DNA of 64,000 nucleotides from Wylensekiella montiformis (GTDB lineage Bacteria > Bacillota > Negativicutes > Selenomonadales > Selenomonadaceae), in contig NZ_VUNL01000006.1 in the NCBI RefSeq assembly GCF_009697385.1, forward strand, positions 1 to 64,000, given 5' to 3'. The position numbers and the translations under genes are program-made. Each line of letters begins with the position of its first letter. The stretch's first letter is position 1. The notes below the pieces were generated by a model, which made no database searches, had not been told where the DNA came from, and saw only the letters and a program-made list of their open reading frames with translations. Shown here piece by piece: positions 62,307 through 64,000 of the stretch.

Positions 62307-63623
62307 TTGGACAATTCTATGGCTGCTTTACTGCTGATTCTATTGATTCTGTTTCTCAGTATCAACGGCTTTTTCTCTATGGCAGAAATCGCCATGGCTG
62401 AAAGCCACCGGGGACGACTGGAAAAATTACAGGAGGAAGGTCACCCGGACGCAGCGCCTGCACTGATTATACTGGAGAATCCGGATCGGATGCTGCCGCT
62501 TGCCCAGGCGGGGATCACCTTATCCAGCATTTTGACCGGCCTGCTGACGGGAGCGTTTCTCGCTCCTGTTTTAGCCCGGTTCATCCACTTCATTCCTCAT
62601 GCCTATCTTCTTTCCCTTATGGTCAGCATTCTTGTCGTCACTTATGTGACGCTTCTGTTCAGTGAATTCCTCCCCAAAAAGACGGCGCTGCAGAACCCGG
62701 AGCAGTTCCTGCTGAATCATCACCGCAGCCTGAACCGTCTGGCAAAGTTCATGCAGCCGCTTCTTTCGCTTTGTTCCCGGTCCGCAAACCTGATTCTGTT
62801 GCTGATCGGCATCAACCCCAATATTGAAGATACCGTCACAGAGGATGAAGTCAAGGATTTGATCGAGCAGGGAACGGAAGACGGAACCTTTGAAAAGACG
62901 GAACAGAACATGGTCGACCGCATTTTTCATATGAGTGATCAGACGGCTTATTCTCTGATGACGCCGCGAACCCAGATGCTTTGGCTTGATCTTTCCGATC
63001 CACTGAAGCATAACCTGCGCCTGATCCGCGAAACGCCACAGGATATCTTTCCTGTCGGCCGCGACAGTCTGGATGACTTCTGCGGGGTACTGTATGCCAA
63101 GGACCTGCTGAACGCCTCGCTTGAGCGGCGGCCGCTGGAACTTTCACAGTATATCCGAAAACCGCTGTTCGTCCCGCGTTCAATGGAAACATTCCGTGTC
63201 TTGGAAAAATTCCGTCAGACCGGGACTCACGAAGCCATGGTCCTCGATGAATACGGCGGCGTCATTGGTTTTCTGACACTGGATGACATCGTACAGGAAA
63301 TTATTGGAGATTCCCATGGAGCCAATGAACCGGAGCCGGCACAGATCACGCAGCGGGACGAAAACTCCTGGCTGGTCGACGGACTTTTATCCATCGATGA
63401 TTTCAAGGAACGATTCGATATCGACGAACTCCCCGACGAAGATCACGACCATTATCAGACCATGGGCGGCTTCCTGACTTCATACTTCGGCTATATCCCC
63501 AAGGCAGGCGAGCGAAAAGAATGGAACGGTCTGATCTTTGAGGTAGTGGACATGGATCGCGCCCGTATCGACAAGATCATGATTACACGTTCTCAGACGC
63601 AAGCGAGCCCTTTGCAAAAATAA
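62307..63623 (+). CDS. CNNM/HlyC-CorC family membrane protein with CBS domains
   Basis: A hemolysin-C-like protein of about 438 residues. The DUF21/CNNM membrane domain has four hydrophobic segments (LLLILLILFLSINGFFSMAE first), then a CBS pair (TPRTQMLWLDL ... VLDEYGGVIGFLTLDDI) and a C-terminal CorC_HlyC domain (WLVDGLLSIDDFKERFDI ... GLIFEVVDMDRARI). Relatives export or sense magnesium and cobalt. I favour TTG at 62307 after AAAGGA, or ATG at 62319; the earlier TTG has no ribosome site. Confidence 0.9.
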   Translation: MDNSMAALLLILLILFLSINGFFSMAEIAMAESHRGRLEKLQEEGHPDAAPALIILENPDRMLPLAQAGITLSSILTGLLTGAFLAPVLARFIHFIPHAYLLSLMVSILVVTYVTLLFSEFLPKKTALQNPEQFLLNHHRSLNRLAKFMQPLLSLCSRSANLILLLIGINPNIEDTVTEDEVKDLIEQGTEDGTFEKTEQNMVDRIFHMSDQTAYSLMTPRTQMLWLDLSDPLKHNLRLIRETPQDIFPVGRDSLDDFCGVLYAKDLLNASLERRPLELSQYIRKPLFVPRSMETFRVLEKFRQTGTHEAMVLDEYGGVIGFLTLDDIVQEIIGDSHGANEPEPAQITQRDENSWLVDGLLSIDDFKERFDIDELPDEDHDHYQTMGGFLTSYFGYIPKAGERKEWNGLIFEVVDMDRARIDKIMITRSQTQASPLQK

Positions 63624-63628
63624 CACCC

Positions 63629-63666
63629 AAAAGGCGGATCCAGATTTTCATCCGGATCCGCCTTTT
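63629..63666 (+). terminator. Terminator after the CNNM/CBS gene
   Basis: AAAAGGCGGATCC and its complement with a 12-base loop, then TTTTT. Confidence 0.85.
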
Positions 63667-63680
63667 TACTGCATACAAAG

Positions 63681-63716
63681 CACCTTCTGCCTTCCCCAAA
63701 GGGAAGGCAGAAGGTG
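63681..63716. terminator. Perfect 16-bp hairpin between convergent genes
   Basis: CACCTTCTGCCTTCCC and its complement with a 4-base loop, 19 bases after the nifJ stop. It lacks a long U-tract on either side, so termination is probable but not certain. Confidence 0.6.
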
Positions 63717-63734
63717 TTTCAGGGATTGATATTC

Positions 63735-64000
63735 TTATTTACCCGCCAATTTCTTATAGGTTTCATAACGAGTCTGCGCATCACGCTGCGTCTTTTCGAA
63801 GAGAGCCTCCGCTGCCTCCGGGAAAGAACGCTTGAGGTTGATGTAGCGGTTTTCTCCCATGAGGAATTCCTGGAACTTGCCAAAATCCGGTTCCTTGGAA
63901 TCCAGACTGAACGGGTTTTTATCCGTGCCGGACAGTTCCGGGTTATACCGGTAATTTGCCCAGTAACCGCACTCAACAGCAAGCTTTTCTTCCAGCTGGC
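63735..64000 (-). CDS. nifJ: Pyruvate:ferredoxin (flavodoxin) oxidoreductase, C-terminal end (partial)
   Basis: The minus-strand frame is open to the window edge and ends with TAA at 63735-63737. Its 87 visible residues (CGYWANYRYNPEL, NPFSLDSKEPDFGKF, LMGENRYINLKRSFPE, TRYETYKKLAG) match the C-terminus of single-chain PFOR, the thiamine and iron-sulfur enzyme that oxidises pyruvate to acetyl-CoA in anaerobes. The start and catalytic domains lie outside the window. Confidence 0.9.
   Translation of the reverse strand, partial: QLEEKLAVECGYWANYRYNPELSGTDKNPFSLDSKEPDFGKFQEFLMGENRYINLKRSFPEAAEALFEKTQRDAQTRYETYKKLAGK

Overview
The window reads as chromosome of an anaerobic, diderm Firmicute of the class Negativicutes, most likely Selenomonadaceae (Selenomonas or Mitsuokella relatives). 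The pointers are a threonine T-box leader, a Gram-positive type LexA box and PdxS/PdxT (Firmicute traits) beside NrfHA, a cytochrome c maturation cluster and RND-efflux remnants (traits of a cell with a periplasm and outer membrane), plus the C-terminus of a pyruvate:ferredoxin oxidoreductase at the right edge. The family assignment is an inference from gene content. No rRNA, tRNA or CRISPR array was seen.

Layout. 1-0.9 kb: lexA behind an SOS-like box. 1-8.2 kb (minus): nrfHA for ammonia-forming nitrite reduction and, upstream, a Crp/Fnr regulator leading an operon ccmA-ccmB-ccmC-ccmE-ccmF; nrfH and the regulator share a GTTGC-N4-GCAAC palindrome at the same distance from their starts. 8.3-13.1 kb: a PLP enzyme of the aluminium-resistance/methionine gamma-lyase-like family, an HflX with an N-terminal JAMM-like domain, a nucleoid-associated protein and an unknown gene. 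13.2-22.8 kb: a complete de novo UMP operon pyrB-pyrC-carA-carB-pyrK-pyrD-pyrF-pyrE, preceded by a promoter-terminator-promoter leader. 23-35.5 kb: housekeeping genes (beta-CASP nuclease, murB, trmL, ilvD, cobO, a secreted SGNH hydrolase, an MBL hydrolase, T-box/thrS, a LysM protein).

35.5-44.7 kb is a phosphate locus: pstSCA, phoR, and ppx-ppk-pstB-phoU. Four promoters here and at 59.0 kb (before a secreted phosphatase) carry TTNACA-like repeats with an exact 11-bp period, as PhoP boxes do. A PhoP/PhoB-type response regulator lies apart at 49.6-50.3 kb.

44.8-48.7 kb is accessory and eroded: one ORF stitches together the start of an RND adaptor, scraps of an RND pump and the tail of a GNAT acetyltransferase; then come a solute-binding protein with mmuM, a PAP2 fragment, and an intact TetR gene whose operator also stands in front of the ruined efflux genes.

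50.79-56.66 kb is a 5.87-kb integrated element splitting a yibE/yibF-type membrane-protein gene at a 9-bp core (GTACCCCGA). Joining the halves at the core restores an in-frame gene of about 394 codons. The element carries an integrase with a one-base frameshift, a divergent repressor/Cro switch with three TAAC-N9-GTTA operators, an excisionase-like HTH protein, a phage-replisome-organiser-like protein next to 11-bp iterons and an AT-rich palindrome, a candidate small RNA, two unknown genes and 1.3 kb without convincing genes. No capsid, terminase or relaxase gene was seen; it is the best candidate for an undescribed system here. 57.4-64 kb returns to core genes: Pho-controlled phosphatase, pdxST, a LUD-domain protein, a BsuPI-domain protein, a CNNM/CBS membrane protein and the end of nifJ.
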